NCBI GenBank assembly: GCA_028023455.1
Contig: JAQFVV010000032.1
Coordinates: 3,290,001 to 3,354,000 of the forward strand
Reading direction: 5' to 3'
From: Epiperipatus broadwayi
Lineage: Eukaryota; Onychophora; Udeonychophora; Euonychophora; Peripatidae
DNA: 64,000 nucleotides
Of the stretch, positions 1-10,722 are shown one piece after another (within the stretch, counting starts at the first letter, position 1; every line of letters begins with the position of its first letter). A program made the translations under genes and the position numbers. Below the pieces are notes generated by a model, which ran no database searches, had not been told where the DNA came from, and worked only from the letters and a program-made list of their open reading frames with translations.

Positions 1-70
1 TTGCAGGCAGTTGCCCGGGTTGTGGGTTCGCGTCCCGGCCGATGCTATGACACTTAAAAAAAAAACAACA
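1..70 (+). repeat. tRNA-derived SINE, 3' part (cut by window edge)
   Basis: The first 50 bases hold the T-arm and acceptor side of a tRNA-like unit (GGGTTCGCGTCCC, then CGATGCTATGACA) followed by an A-rich tail. The same sequence, with small changes, ends the SINE at 4587-4685, so the two are one family. The 5' half, with box A, lies outside the window. Confidence 0.6.
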
Positions 71-71
71 A

Positions 72-1665
72 TGTGCCAGATGCATATAGTGATAGACATA
101 AATAAAAAACAATCTCTTCCAATAACCTAATAATCAACACTAAGTGAATGGTTAGCAAAAAAAAAAACAACAACATAACAATGAATATGACTTCTTTTTT
201 CCTCTGGACTACAGAGAAGCTGCCAATCTAATGTAGTGAAATTTATTAAATTTAATGATGTTTGTGAACCTAATAGTATTGAAATAAATTAACACTGGTG
301 CAAACCTAATGGTATTAAAATATATTCAATTTACCATTGACAATTGAGAATTATGAATAAACTACCACTTTAACTGTCTTATTTGGTATCATTAATAATA
401 ACCAGTAATTATTAATACAAATCGATTAATCATTTCAACCATAACATATATATTTACAACAATTCAATAAAGGACAAATACCTCTTCTATATTTTTCTAT
501 AGCTCTAGCATAATTATAATAGTTCATGTCCTATATGCTAATTTGCATTTTCTTTGCATTATTGCAAGAAAGAGTCAAATCTAGAAAACTAGTAAAAAAA
601 ACTTAATTTACATATAGATGTTGAGTCTACAGTTTTTGCTGATAATAATAATAGATACTTTAAGGATAAGAAAATGTTTCTGCCCAATCTTTTCACTAAT
701 ATCAATTTTAATATTAACAATAGATTCCTATTACCATTCTCATTCATATAACCTAAGTGATTGATACAAATTTATGTGATTATCTATTCATATATATTAA
801 ATTGAAGATTTTCATGGGTAAAGATGTAAACATAAACTTTCACAAATCTAAAATAAATGTTTACTCATATGCATATATATAAAAATCATAGGTTTTATTT
901 AATTATATAAAATCTATATTATTTAGAGAGACCTGCACAGTTAGGAATAGGCAGTGTAAAATAAATAAATATGCTACTTTGCAATGTGTTCAATTATTAA
1001 TGTCCTTTCACAAGATTCCTTTTCATATGATACAAATACATATATCACTTCATCACCTATTTTATTAATTTTATTTATTGCTAGCAAATAAAATCTTTGA
1101 CATCATTTAAAAATTTGATGAAAATTTATTCTTAAGCACATATAATTTACATAATTTAAAATAATTCTCTTTTCCATTTGACTAATTAATTACACTATTA
1201 ATTCATTAATTACAAGCTAATGTGTGATTTCCCCAGTTACTTCCAATATCTTTATTAGAAGCAGTAATTCTGCTCCAGAGCCATTAGCTATAACTTTATC
1301 AGTGGATACTAAATAGTAGCACAAATAGATTACATTATGGCTATTGATCCTGATCTATAAAGAGCCTTGGATTGCATCCATAAATCCAACAATCACCTTT
1401 TTTATATATATTATCCAAATTAATGACTTGCCTTTCAAATGCACTATAGCTTGAAAAAAAAAATACAAAAATATTGGATAGAGAAAAAAAAGGTACAAAG
1501 AAGAAAATTTAAAGAAGCTGCTCACATGACAAATCCCATAAGCCAACCTAGTGTGACTATACCTAATGTATGGAAACCACTCATCAACTTTGCTCTTAGG
1601 AAAAAATGGAGAAATCAGGAGGAACCTCATAGATAAGTATATGAAATTTATATAGACTATTGCCT
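72..1665. other. AT-rich intergenic or intronic DNA
   Basis: No gene, structured repeat or strong splice site was recognised. Short open frames on both strands at 1355-1636 overlap each other and are low-complexity K/F-rich, as expected by chance here. Confidence 0.5.
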
Positions 1666-1862
1666 TTGGCAGTATGGCTCAGTTGTTAGAGCATTACCTT
1701 AAAATTCAAGAATCTAAGGGCCCAGGTTCGAATCTCATCTAGTACTATCACTGGTCAGGCCAGCAGCACCTGAAGAAGAGTGAAGAATAATACTTCTCGA
1801 AACATTGTGCATATACTAACCTGTGAATGTATTTGGAATATTTAAAATAAAGTTAAATTTTT
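1666..1862 (+). repeat. tRNA-derived SINE with hammerhead-like body
   Basis: The head is tRNA-like: box A (TGGCTCAGTTGTTAGAGC) at about 1675-1692 can form a D-arm (GCTC/GAGC), and box B (GGTTCGAATCT) lies at 1725-1735. The body at about 1770-1812 reads CTGAAGA, a GAAG/CTTC stem, then GAAAC, which resembles a hammerhead core. The base after GAAAC-ATTGT is G, so the usual NUH cleavage triplet is absent and this copy is probably inactive. An A/T-rich tail follows. No target-site duplication was clear. Confidence 0.55.
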
Positions 1863-4554
1863 CTAAAGACATTCAATACCCATATTAGATGATGGAAATA
1901 ATCTAATATAAAAATACAAAAGTGATATAAAGAATGCATGTATAAATATTGTTTTGAATAATATATTTGCATTTATTTTAGAAGATTATAAAAAATATTA
2001 GCAAGCTGATAGGTTTTTAATTTTGTTACTTTTCTTCTGAAACAAGTATAAAGAAATTACCACATCTCTTTATTTTTCACCTTTACCTTTTTACTGCTCT
2101 GTTATCTTACATTTTATAATTCTTTAGAATATGTACAAGTTTACTTGATAAAGCTTTGACTCAAGGTTTTACATTTATCTAAACCCTGGGTAAGAATTGG
2201 GGATTGAAAAATATGAATATGATCATAAAAATGAATATTTGGCTTTCAGGTATGAGAATAGTTACATTAACACAACAAAGCTCTTATTATCTCAATTAGC
2301 TGCACTAACATCTCATTTTGTAATATGCATATTTTAAACTTAATTATTGTTATAAATTAATATGTTAATTCATTAACTATAATATCATTAAACACTTTCT
2401 CACCCTTTTTTTGACGAACATATATCTCATGATGAAGTGCTAATGCATTAGCTTGCCACAGCCATGACAAGAGATTCAAACCTGAAGTTAAGTTTGGATT
2501 GTTTTTTTTTTTGATAAATAGTCAAGAAAGTTTAAGACAAGTTCAGACTTTATTTCATTTGTTGATTATAACTAAAAGTTAGCATCTAATTGTGGTCAGG
2601 AATAAATTATAAACTACACTTTGTTGAAGAGTAAAACTTTCAAAATTTGGATGTGCCAAATGAGTAGCAACATTTTGACCATAAAATGAAATATATTTTT
2701 TTTTATTAGAGAAAAAGATTCTATGTATTTGCATGCACTAGACAAGCAATTTTTTTTTAAAACACTTTTTATAGTAACTTCATTGCTTAAAAAAATCTTT
2801 TAAACTCTTTTTAGAAATTTTTTTTGGTGTATATAATAATTCATTAATTATTTTTTTAACTTTTACATCTCTGCATTTTTAAATTTATTGTGTTAAACAA
2901 GGATTTGTAAAAAAAATTCTAAAATATTTTTGATTTGAAATATATAGAAAATATTTCTGGAATTAAGATCTTTATAGAAAATCCTTCTATTTCTAATTAT
3001 ATTTATTTTAAAAAACACCACATAGTTAGTTTTTGGTGATATTCTGTGATATTGTTTTGAGCAATAAAATGATTCAGAAATTTTTGCTTTGGACCATCTC
3101 TACTACTGCAAGAAATTGCACAAAGCAAAATACACTTCTAAAAAAGATTGTCTGACTTTTGAAAAATATGTTTTTTTATTTGCTTAAGAAAACCAATTTT
3201 CATTGTTTTATAACGTTTTATATTACATATTCAAATACATATTCTATTCACATTGGTAGTTTCATAAAAATCAATAAATTTGTTAAAAAAATTTAATTAA
3301 TTCACAATGACTTCTTTTTCTATATTTTATCTTCAGCAATGATAGTAAGCAAAAACAATTGTATGTTTTTGAAATAGCAAAATAGTAAAATAGCAATATT
3401 TTACTAAAAAAAATCATTTTAATTTTTGGAAATTTGTTTTTAATAGAAACATCATTTTATTTATTTGCAAGGCTGCCGTTTTTAAAATAAACTCTACCAC
3501 TCATTTTTTTTAATGATAAAATATTGATACATTTCACCAATGTAAGATGTAAAAGTTTGTTTTCTATTATAATTTGAATTTTTTTTTTTAATTTCAAAAA
3601 AATTATATTTGTAAATAAATGATTCATGATCTTTAATTGAATTTAAGCATCTCTTGTTACTTTACAGTAGTCTACATTTGATAGTGGTGACCTTGTTGCA
3701 AACTTCAACCAATTCCAATTAGCAGTGCATATAGGTTTTGACAAGTTTCTAAATTATATCTTATGACTGAATCTTTTACTTTATTGTCATTTACATTAGT
3801 TGATGATAACCACTATTTTAATTTCATCTAATTATGTAAGCAGGACATAAGCTAGTGGATTCCAGATGGCAGTGCAATAGTCTTTGGCAGATCTCTGCTT
3901 ATTAATCTTTTTTATAGTTAAAAAAAGTCACTGTTGTTATTTTTATTAAAGCATACCATAATTTTTAAATTTTATTTATTTATATGTGAATACATATATA
4001 TATTTAATAAAATGAAATTGAATAAAGTAAAAAACTAATTCTATCATCCATTTTTTTTGTTTCCCTAAATTGCCCCAACCATTGTGTAAGAAGCAATTTC
4101 ACTTAAGTTTTTTAAAATATTATTTATAATGTTTCTATTAATAAAATATTATTTCATTGTGATTAGACAAGAATGAGAGTGGATGAAAACACTTTATTTA
4201 TTACATTTAATAGAATACAAAATTAAATAATAGGATTTTTCTGACATTTATTTTTTCAGTATAAACATTTAAACATAAAAGTAATTTAAGGCCTCTCATT
4301 GATTTGTAACTTGCTTTAAAAAAGATTTTGTGATGGAAAAAGTTAAATTAAAATAACAGTGATTGCATAACATTAAAATTATCCAAATAAATTAAAAAAT
4401 ATATTAAATAAGTAATCAATGCTACAGTTTATATACAATTAAATATATTTAATTATTTACGTTTTGCAAACAAATTTGGATAAACTATCACTTAAGATTT
4501 TAAAAAAATAATATATATATATAATATTTTATAATGAATATTTTCATTTATTAT
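1863..4554. other. AT-rich DNA without recognised genes
   Basis: Homopolymer T and A runs dominate. No reading frame, splice-site pair or tRNA-like box convinced me. Very old repeat copies cannot be excluded by eye. Confidence 0.5.
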
Positions 4555-4896
4555 GCACTAAAAAGCCAAATAATAATTATTTTCTTATCTAGCATTGGTG
4601 GTCGAGTAGTCAGCACAGCTGTCTTACAAGCAGTTGTCACGGGTTCGCAGCTTCGCTTCCCAGCCAATGCTATGACATATGAAAAAATTATTTTCTTCAG
4701 CCATAGTTGATTTTTTATATTTAACTTGAAATAAGAGTGTGAAGCATCAGACATTAATGAATTCAATCATTTATCATAAAAAGTAGATATTGAATTAATT
4801 AATTTCTGAATACTTTAAACTTTTATTTCAAGTTAAATACAAACAACCCAATTGTGGTTGAAGAAAACAATCATTTTTTTAGCTTTTTAATGCACA
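4555..4896. repeat. Foldback repeat, interrupted by a SINE
   Basis: An inverted repeat is visible. TGCACTAAAAAGCC (4554-4567) and the left arm at about 4688-4740 pair with the right arm at about 4817-4896 (mirror of ATTTAACTTGAAATAAAAGT, then AGCTTTTTAATGCAC). The left arm is split by the SINE at 4587-4685. Right-arm sequence, continuing to about 5175, recurs at 17490-18075, so this is a dispersed family. Confidence 0.55.
4575..4697 (+). mobile_element. tRNA-Val-like SINE with 12-bp target duplication
   Basis: The insert at 4587-4685 is flanked by perfect 12-bp direct repeats, AATTATTTTCTT (4575-4586 and 4686-4697), the mark of LINE-mediated insertion. It folds as a tRNA: acceptor strands AGCATTGG and CCAATGCT pair perfectly, box A is TGGTCGAGTAGTC, and a 5-bp anticodon stem encloses CTTACAA, giving a UAC (valine) anticodon. 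The T-arm is lengthened by about five bases (GGGTTCGCAGCTTCGCTTCCC), so this is a SINE head and not a working tRNA gene. The tail is short and A-rich. Same family as positions 1-70. Confidence 0.75.
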
Positions 4897-5179
4897 GTAA
4901 ATAAAATCATTTATTAAAAAATATTACATATATATTATTATTTTTAATTTTTTAGTATTTGGATATATTTGTAACTATTTTTGTTTAAAATGAAAAATAA
5001 AAACATTGTTGTAGTTTATGTAATATTTGAAAGGAAATTTGTGGTGCATTAAAAATTGATTCCAATATTATTTTGTTTATGAAAAAAGTGTTTTTTTTTT
5101 TTAAAAATACAATCAAGAGAAATTAAAATTTCATTTATTTTAAAAGAAGCAACTTTTACAATCAATTTATAGTAAGATT

Positions 5180-5985
5180 TGTTTTATTTCTATTTTATAC
5201 TTTTTAGTGTAATATGGCTGATAAAATATTCTAGTTTTTTGAATATTAATTACTAAATGAAGTTTATCTAGAGTGAATTCAAGACATTAAAAATGTTTTT
5301 CAGAATATTCTTCTTAATGGCAAGAATAGCATAATCATAAGCATATGTATTTCTACTTTTAAAAAAGACATCATTACCAAATTTCTGTCACAACTTGATG
5401 CTGTTTTATGAAGCTAGCTATAAATTTTTGAAAAGATGATTGTCATAAAATATGAAATAGGGATATATCCTAGCTTATAAACTTGTATTAGATGGCACTA
5501 TTGTAGATGTAAACTGAGAGGAAAATGGTTATTATAAATGAGAATAATGTAAGAATTAAAACAAGTTGTCAAGATATTAAAAAATATTTTAAGAAATGAT
5601 CAATTGAAATAAAAGGGAACATAAAATATTTTGCTGAATATTTATACATAAAAAGTATGGCAAATTTTGGAATGCCATTAATATGCAATGGAAAGATCTT
5701 TATGCATAAAAATAATAGGTAAAATATGATTCAATACAGTAATGTGAGTTGTGATTTAAGAGTTAGAGGTATTTGGATAAATTCCCAGTTAAAGAAAGTA
5801 AAAAAAAATCTATTTGGTCTCTTAAATATAATTGTTTTCATTCTGCTATTTGTGTGGCAAAACATTCAATATCACATGACTTGAGTAATTGACTATACAA
5901 TTATTTACTTCTATTTATAAAGATCTTCATTAATGATTATATACATATGTAAATATTGAGACTAGAATGAACTGTATTAATCAAT
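5180..5985. other. AT-rich DNA without recognised genes
   Basis: No gene, tRNA-like unit or clear inverted repeat was found in this stretch. Confidence 0.45.
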
Positions 5986-5989
5986 GTCA

Positions 5990-7095
5990 AATATTATTGT
6001 TGTTGATGTGAGGTGATATGGCTACTCCTTTATTGAAGTCAGGAATCTTTCAGCCACTATGCCCAGAAAACCTATTAGCCACTTTACTTTCCCTTTTCAT
6101 TCCCCACCCTAAGGTTTTCCCATATTCTTCTCTACGCTGCTGCATTCCATTTCCACAACATCTTCTTTGTCCACTCCATGGCTTTTATATCTAGATCCCC
6201 TTTTTCCAAAACCATAATAAAAGACCAAGAATTCACTCTGTATAATCATTTAGTTTATATTTATTCTCCTGCAATTTCATTATTTGTACCCTTTCTGTTT
6301 GTAAGCATTTCCATTCAATTAGCAGATGTCTAATATTTTCCATGCCTTCCTTACATAATTTGCAGACTAAATCACCCACATTTCTCAATTTATGTGTAAA
6401 TTCCTTTGTTGCTAATGATCATGTTTGAGCCTTACACAGTAGACTACTTTCCTTGCTATTATTGTAAATTAACTCACATCTAATATTCTGTTTACTTATA
6501 TATATATATATATATATTTAAATTCTTTTACTCTCCATAGTAGTTCTCCATTTCTTCAGCTCTCTATTTTTTTTATTAATTCATCTATTCTTCTATCATT
6601 CTTTGCCACTATAACACTCACCAACCTTCCTAACACAATCATCTCATCTTTTGTACAAGTATACTGATATAAAGTCTTTATCCAAATCTTCTGCATACTG
6701 TACTATCTTTCTCACCCATCTTTTTGCCTGTCTTTTATTTTTAACATATTTAAATACTATTTTGGATGTTCTCTTACTATCCATAAATCACAATCTACCA
6801 AACATTTTCATTTTGCTTTTTGCATCGCTCATATCAAAACTTGACCATGCCATTTCTCCTTGAATTGCCTCTTTTGCCATCCACACATCTGCATCTAATG
6901 CATGTCTTCTTACTTTTCTTTGTACTTTTTCTAAGTAATCTTTACTAACATATAATGCATCATTACCATAAGTTAACTCTGCTACTGCCTCTTATTTTCA
7001 TACAATTCATGCTACATAATATTTATTATATGAAAACATTGTTAATTTCTTTATCAATCCCATTCTTTTCTTTGCTTCATTTATCAATTAAAAAA
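5990..7095 (-). pseudogene. LINE (non-LTR retrotransposon) ORF2 C-terminal remnant
   Basis: Read on the minus strand in shifting frames, this gives the region downstream of a LINE reverse transcriptase. Recognisable blocks are LTYGNDALYVSK, then WMAKEAIQGEMAWSSFD with AKSKMKMFGRL (about 6780-6900), a Cys/His knuckle CKLCKEGMENIRHLLIEWKC (about 6300-6370), and a terminal WLIGFLGIVAER (about 6030-6070). The block order and the terminal CCHC-like knuckle match known non-LTR elements. Several stops and frameshifts show it is dead. The RT catalytic part is missing, so this is a 5'-truncated copy. A piece of the same 3' end recurs at 60487-60615. Confidence 0.7.
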
Positions 7096-7159
7096 CTATA
7101 TATAAGTTTATTGCAAGTTAACTACTAATAGAGATTTTTTAAATATTTAAGTAAATTAT

Positions 7160-7420
7160 TAATCAGTGCTCAGCTTTATAAAGCTGAGCACTGATTACAT
7201 ATATGTGTGAGGATAGTAATCTAGACTAACTGATGATTGCTGGTTTAGCATGAAATACGTGTATTGGTGATTATTTATCTTTTCAACATGTGTGTGATCA
7301 GGTGGGTCAGCAATATGAGATGGCACTGAGAGTGAAAGTCTGAGTTCGAATCCCGCATATATTACATATATAAATGCAGGTTTAAGCCTGTGCAATGTAG
7401 TAAATTGTTAATAAAAAATT
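7160..7420 (+). repeat. Truncated copy of hammerhead-bearing foldback family 1
   Basis: Sequence from 7199 to 7400 matches the right arm of the large hairpin at 9270-10139, in the same order (GTGTGAGGATAGTAAT, CTGATGATTGCTGGTTTAGC, GTGATTATTTATC). It starts with a perfect 38-bp palindrome (7160-7197) centred on TTTATAAA, which looks like a collapsed junction of the two arms. A GAGTTCGAATCCCGC run at about 7341-7355 resembles a Pol III box B. Confidence 0.65.
7225..7268 (+). ncRNA. Hammerhead-ribozyme-like motif, family 1
   Basis: In order: stem I strand ACTAA, conserved CTGATGA, stem II TGCT/AGCA around GGTTT, GAAA, short stem III (ATACGTGT), cleavage triplet GTA, and stem I strand TTGGT. 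Stem I pairs over five bases with one G-U. The closing 10.1/11.1 pair of stem II is U-U instead of the usual G-C, so activity is uncertain. Predicted cleavage is after 7263. The same fold with compensating changes occurs at 9378-9421 and 9987-10030. Confidence 0.6.
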
Positions 7421-7689
7421 AATACGATACTTGTAATTATTTGACAAAAAAGTCTTAGTTTATTATCAATCAATAAAACTAGGACGAGTATTGCAATAAA
7501 AATTATTGATCCTGTGGTACTAATTTGATTTATTTTATTTTTTTTAAAAAAAGTTTTGTTAACAACTAAAATAATTTTAGCCAAAAATTATATATAATAT
7601 TCTTTGGAGAGATTTTAAATAATTTATTTTCTAGAAAAAAATTCGTAGATAATATTGCAATTTATTAATCTATTCAGTTTATATTATTT

Positions 7690-8140
7690 TTAAGTAACTT
7701 ACGCCTGCCGGAAGTTTTCACTATTATATTGAAAAACATATTGAAATAATAGAATGCCTATTTACGAATTTATGCAATACTGAGTAATTTATGCGATTTA
7801 TCTGTCTTTCTTTCGCTCTTTCGTTAACTTCTTGTCGTGACGTTCTTTGTGTCAAGTATTGGACTCCCCGTGGAGTTGTCACAGAAGAAGAAAAGAATGT
7901 TTCTTTTATTTTTCGTGAAGTTGTCGTGAAGTGACACGTTGCTTATGAGCTGCGCGCACTTAATGTAGCCTTTTTACTTTTCGCCCAGAGAATAACGCGG
8001 CTGCTTCAGCAATAATTTCAGATTAAATTTAAATGGCTTAATGTTCACTCAGCGGAGGGTCCATTAAACGGGCTAGTCAAAGTCATTGGGGAGTGATTTA
8101 TTATTTGGGCTTTAATTGTAATTAAGATTTAGAAATTATA
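7690..8140. promoter_or_regulatory. CpG-richer, non-repetitive patch (possible cis-regulatory DNA)
   Basis: This stretch stands out from the AT-rich background by many CpG dinucleotides (CGCCTGCCGG, TGCGCGCACTT, AACGCGGCTGC, ACGGGC) and by lacking family repeats. It also has homeodomain-type AT cores (TTTAATTGTAATTAAG, about 8111-8126). It contains no long frame. It ends about 230 bases before the candidate microexon at 8370. Function is inferred from composition only. Confidence 0.35.
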
Positions 8141-8369
8141 TTTGCAGTCCTGTTATAATAACATGTTCTATTGACTTTACAAAGCTTTAGGAGTCCACTT
8201 GGGAATCTGAAATAACGTAATGAGGATTTCCCACAAGAAATTAAAATAACTGTTGTTTAGAAATTCATAAAAATTCTGCGAAACATAATAGTTTTTGTTT
8301 ATTTATTACTATAATACATTATTATTTTAAAAAAATATTATTCTCATTATTATTATTATTTTTATTTAG

Positions 8370-8409
8370 AATGCGAGTTACACAAAAGATCCTTTAGAAG
8401 AAAATAAAG
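8370..8409 (+). CDS. Candidate 40-bp microexon of a host gene
   Basis: A tract of T-rich DNA ends in TTTATTTAG, followed by 40 bases and a near-consensus donor (AAAG then GTGAGTAA). Only one of the three frames is open across it: NASYTKDPLEENK plus one base, giving intron phases 0 (in) and 1 (out). The other two frames hit stops. No protein family is recognised from 13 residues, and neighbouring exons were not found, so this rests on splice signals and one open frame. Chance occurrence is possible. Confidence 0.35.
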
Positions 8410-8411
8410 GT

Positions 8412-9074
8412 GAGTAAATAAGTTTATTATTCCAATGTATGTATTTAAGTAATATATGACTATAAGTATATGTATTTTATAATACTGATAAGTAAAATAA
8501 AATCCAACAATTAAATCTTAATATCTTACAGCATATAATAAACCATTTTCATGACAACTAATTTTCAAAAATATTTTCAGAAAATATTGGCCCCCACACA
8601 CTTATCGAATAAATAATTCTGATTTAATATTCAGAAAATTCTACGAAGGAAAGTACATTCAGCGCATTTAAAAAAAGTTGCAGAAAATCTCTTACATCTT
8701 AATGTTTGCATCTTAACCCTCCATGTATATCAAACTCCAAAGCGAAACACGTCAGATTCCATTATATTAACAAAACAACGCATGACTTTCTCACATTCAA
8801 CATATACATTTAAAAACAATTATTGATTATATTTAGTCTAGTCCAATACCATTAATTGCTAAAATATGTGAGCTTATGATTATGGATTACAAAACTATTC
8901 ATTCAGTGTTATTGATTATTCACATTTATAACAGATGACTAGAGAAATACTGAAAATAAAATCAATTACTGATCCTAAGAGCAATGTCTGATATATTGGC
9001 TAGAAAATGTTTTCTCAGAATTTCTTATACACTAAATAGTTGCTTGCCCATTTATTCCTAAGATAATTGTTCAA
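8412..9074. other. AT-rich DNA without recognised genes
   Basis: If the exon at 8370-8409 is real this would be the start of an intron. Nothing else was recognised. Confidence 0.4.
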
Positions 9075-9150
9075 ATGTATCAGTGTTATGACATAGAGTG
9101 GAGAGTGGTGGGTAGTGTGAAAGTCTGTGTTCATATACTCTATATATTAT
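9075..9150 (+). repeat. End fragment of foldback family 1
   Basis: TGTATCAGTGTTAT, AGAGTGGAGAGTGGTGGGT and GTGAAAGTCTGTGTTCATAT repeat the outer end of the right arm of the hairpin at 9270-10139, in the same orientation. The hammerhead part is missing. Confidence 0.6.
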
Positions 9151-9377
9151 AAGATAATTAAAGTTTCATGGTAAAATACTTTCAAAAAATAATACAGCAG
9201 GTGCAAGGAATCTTACTTACATCTATAAATAACTGAAACACAGGCTTAATATATACCATGTGTCTATATATGTAATATAGGTATATGAGCACAGACTTTC
9301 ACATGACCCACCACTCTCCACTCTATCTAATAACACTGATACACTCAAGCACATATATGCTGAAAAGATAAATAATC

Positions 9378-9421
9378 ACCAATATACGTATTTCATGCTA
9401 AACCAGCAATCATCAGTTGGT
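9378..9421 (-). ncRNA. Hammerhead-ribozyme-like motif, family 1, left arm
   Basis: On the minus strand: ACCAA, CTGATGA, stem II TGCT/AGCA with loop GGTTT, GAAA, stem III ATA-CG-TAT, cleavage base A, then TTGGT. Stem I is five perfect pairs. This is the best-paired copy of family 1. Stem II is closed by a U-U pair, unlike the usual G-C. Confidence 0.6.
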
Positions 9422-9986
9422 CTAGATTATAATCTCCCACACATATATACTATAAGTGCTCAGATATATATTAAGATAGACAATCTTCATACTTTAATGG
9501 ACTGGCTCCAATCTACTACACACTCCAACTCTTCAACCGTCCATACAATTGAAAATCTGATGATGGAATGCTCAAAGGCCACCCTGAGGCTGAGATTCTT
9601 GTCACACCCATGTTTACCCAAGGTCAATCTGAACCCCACATGTACAGGACATAATCCATTAAATACACATGCAAGGATAGTATATATTAAGCCTGTGTTT
9701 CAGTTATTACATTGTAGAGATGTCTGCCCATCCTTGCATATGTATTTAATGGATTATGTCCTGTACATGTGGGGTTCAGATTGACCTTGAGTAAACATGG
9801 GTGTGACAAGAATCTCAGACTCAGGGTGGCCTTTGAGCATTCCATCATCAGATTTTCAATTGTATGGACGGTTGAAGAGTTGGAGTGTGTAGTAGATTGG
9901 AGCCAGTCCATTAAAGTATGAAGATTGTCTATCTTAATATATATCTGAGCACTTATAGTATATATGTGTGGGAGATGATAATCTGG

Positions 9987-10030
9987 ACCAACTGATGATT
10001 GCTGGTTTAGCATGAAATACATATATTGGT
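9987..10030 (+). ncRNA. Hammerhead-ribozyme-like motif, family 1, right arm
   Basis: ACCAA (9987-9991), CTGATGA (9992-9998), TGCT/AGCA stem II, GAAA (10014-10017), stem III ATA-CA-TAT, A at 10025 as the base before cleavage, TTGGT (10026-10030). It has the same 44-nt length as the copies at 7225 and 9378. Confidence 0.6.
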
Positions 10031-10319
10031 GATTATTTATCTTTTCAGCATATGTGTGCTTGAGTGTATCAGTGTTATTAGATAGAGTGGAGAGTGGTGG
10101 GTCATGTGAAAGTCTGTGCTCATATACCCTATATTACATCTATAAAGTGATCAAATAATAATAATATACCTTTCAGCAATGTTAATATAATAATTAGCAT
10201 ATACAAAAATTATATTGCACAACAGTTAGCAAAATCTGATTACTTTCATATATCAGATAGACAACTTGTAGAATTAACAACAATAAGAACCCTTTTTGCT
10301 ATTAAACTATTGGCTTAAG

Positions 10320-10722
10320 CCACTAAACATCTCATGATCACCATTTCTTATGCTTGCTCATAACTGTTATTCAAACACGCAAACTCTCCATACAGTAATG
10401 CCACTCAGTGTAAGCCATAGTAATCAATTAATCAATGGATGCCAGAAGGTTTGTGCATAAAACCTTATCATTGTATTTTTAATTTTAAACTCATAGTTTT
10501 GTAGTTAAGTAGAGATAAAGGGTGGCTGCTAGAGGGTTGCATTAGACCCTAAGATCTAGGTGCAGTGCTCTCAGATCCAAGGCTTCTAACTGATGAAAAT
10601 CACAAGTTAGAAACTAGTCTGGGGATATTGGATGAGTAGGCACTAGATAGAGATTTTATGCCCAAGCCTTCTGGCACCCATTGATTAATATGGCCCTACT
10701 GTATAGAGAGTTTTGCTATTTT
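10320..10722. repeat. Foldback element, family 2, copy 1
   Basis: The left arm from about 10379 (GCAAACTCTCCATACAGTA, ending near CATAAAACC at 10464) pairs imperfectly with the right arm at about 10650-10716 (mirror ends in TACTGTATAGAGAGTTTTGC). The same sequence recurs at 31862-32335 and 38155-38580. The middle holds a hammerhead-like core at 10590-10619: CTGATGA, an AAT/GTT stem around CACAA, GAAAC, TA, GTC. Other copies read AGC/GCT in that stem, which is a compensating change. Confidence 0.65.

Larger units (their letters stand above)
9230..10139. repeat. 870-bp foldback (inverted repeat) element, family 1
   Basis: Left arm 9270-9678 and right arm 9730-10139 are reverse complements of about 410 bp, almost identical by eye, around a 51-bp spacer. 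The left side begins with ACTGAAACACAGGCTTA (about 9232), a motif that also appears in the spacer and next to other copies (17690, 28155). Any transcript would fold into a long hairpin. Open frames of 129 and 111 codons in the two arms are mirror copies of each other and show no known domain. Each arm carries one hammerhead-like motif, in opposite orientation. Related copies lie at 7160-7420, 9075-9150, 17690-17840, 27990-28185 and 37380-37860. Confidence 0.85.

Noticed and set aside
1355-1636. Overlapping frames on both strands (91 and 65 codons)
   Set aside because: Low-complexity F/Y or K-rich translations in AT-rich DNA, no splice or start context.
1666-1745. tRNA gene at the SINE head
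   Set aside because: The D-arm and box B are good, but acceptor and anticodon stems do not pair properly, and a SINE body follows directly.
9395-10022. Frames of 129 and 111 codons in the foldback, with a related 75-codon frame at 37494-37721
   Set aside because: They are mirror images of the arms. The 37.5-kb copy differs by frame-shifted blocks in the middle, and no domain is recognisable. Open by chance and by shared ancestry is the simpler reading.
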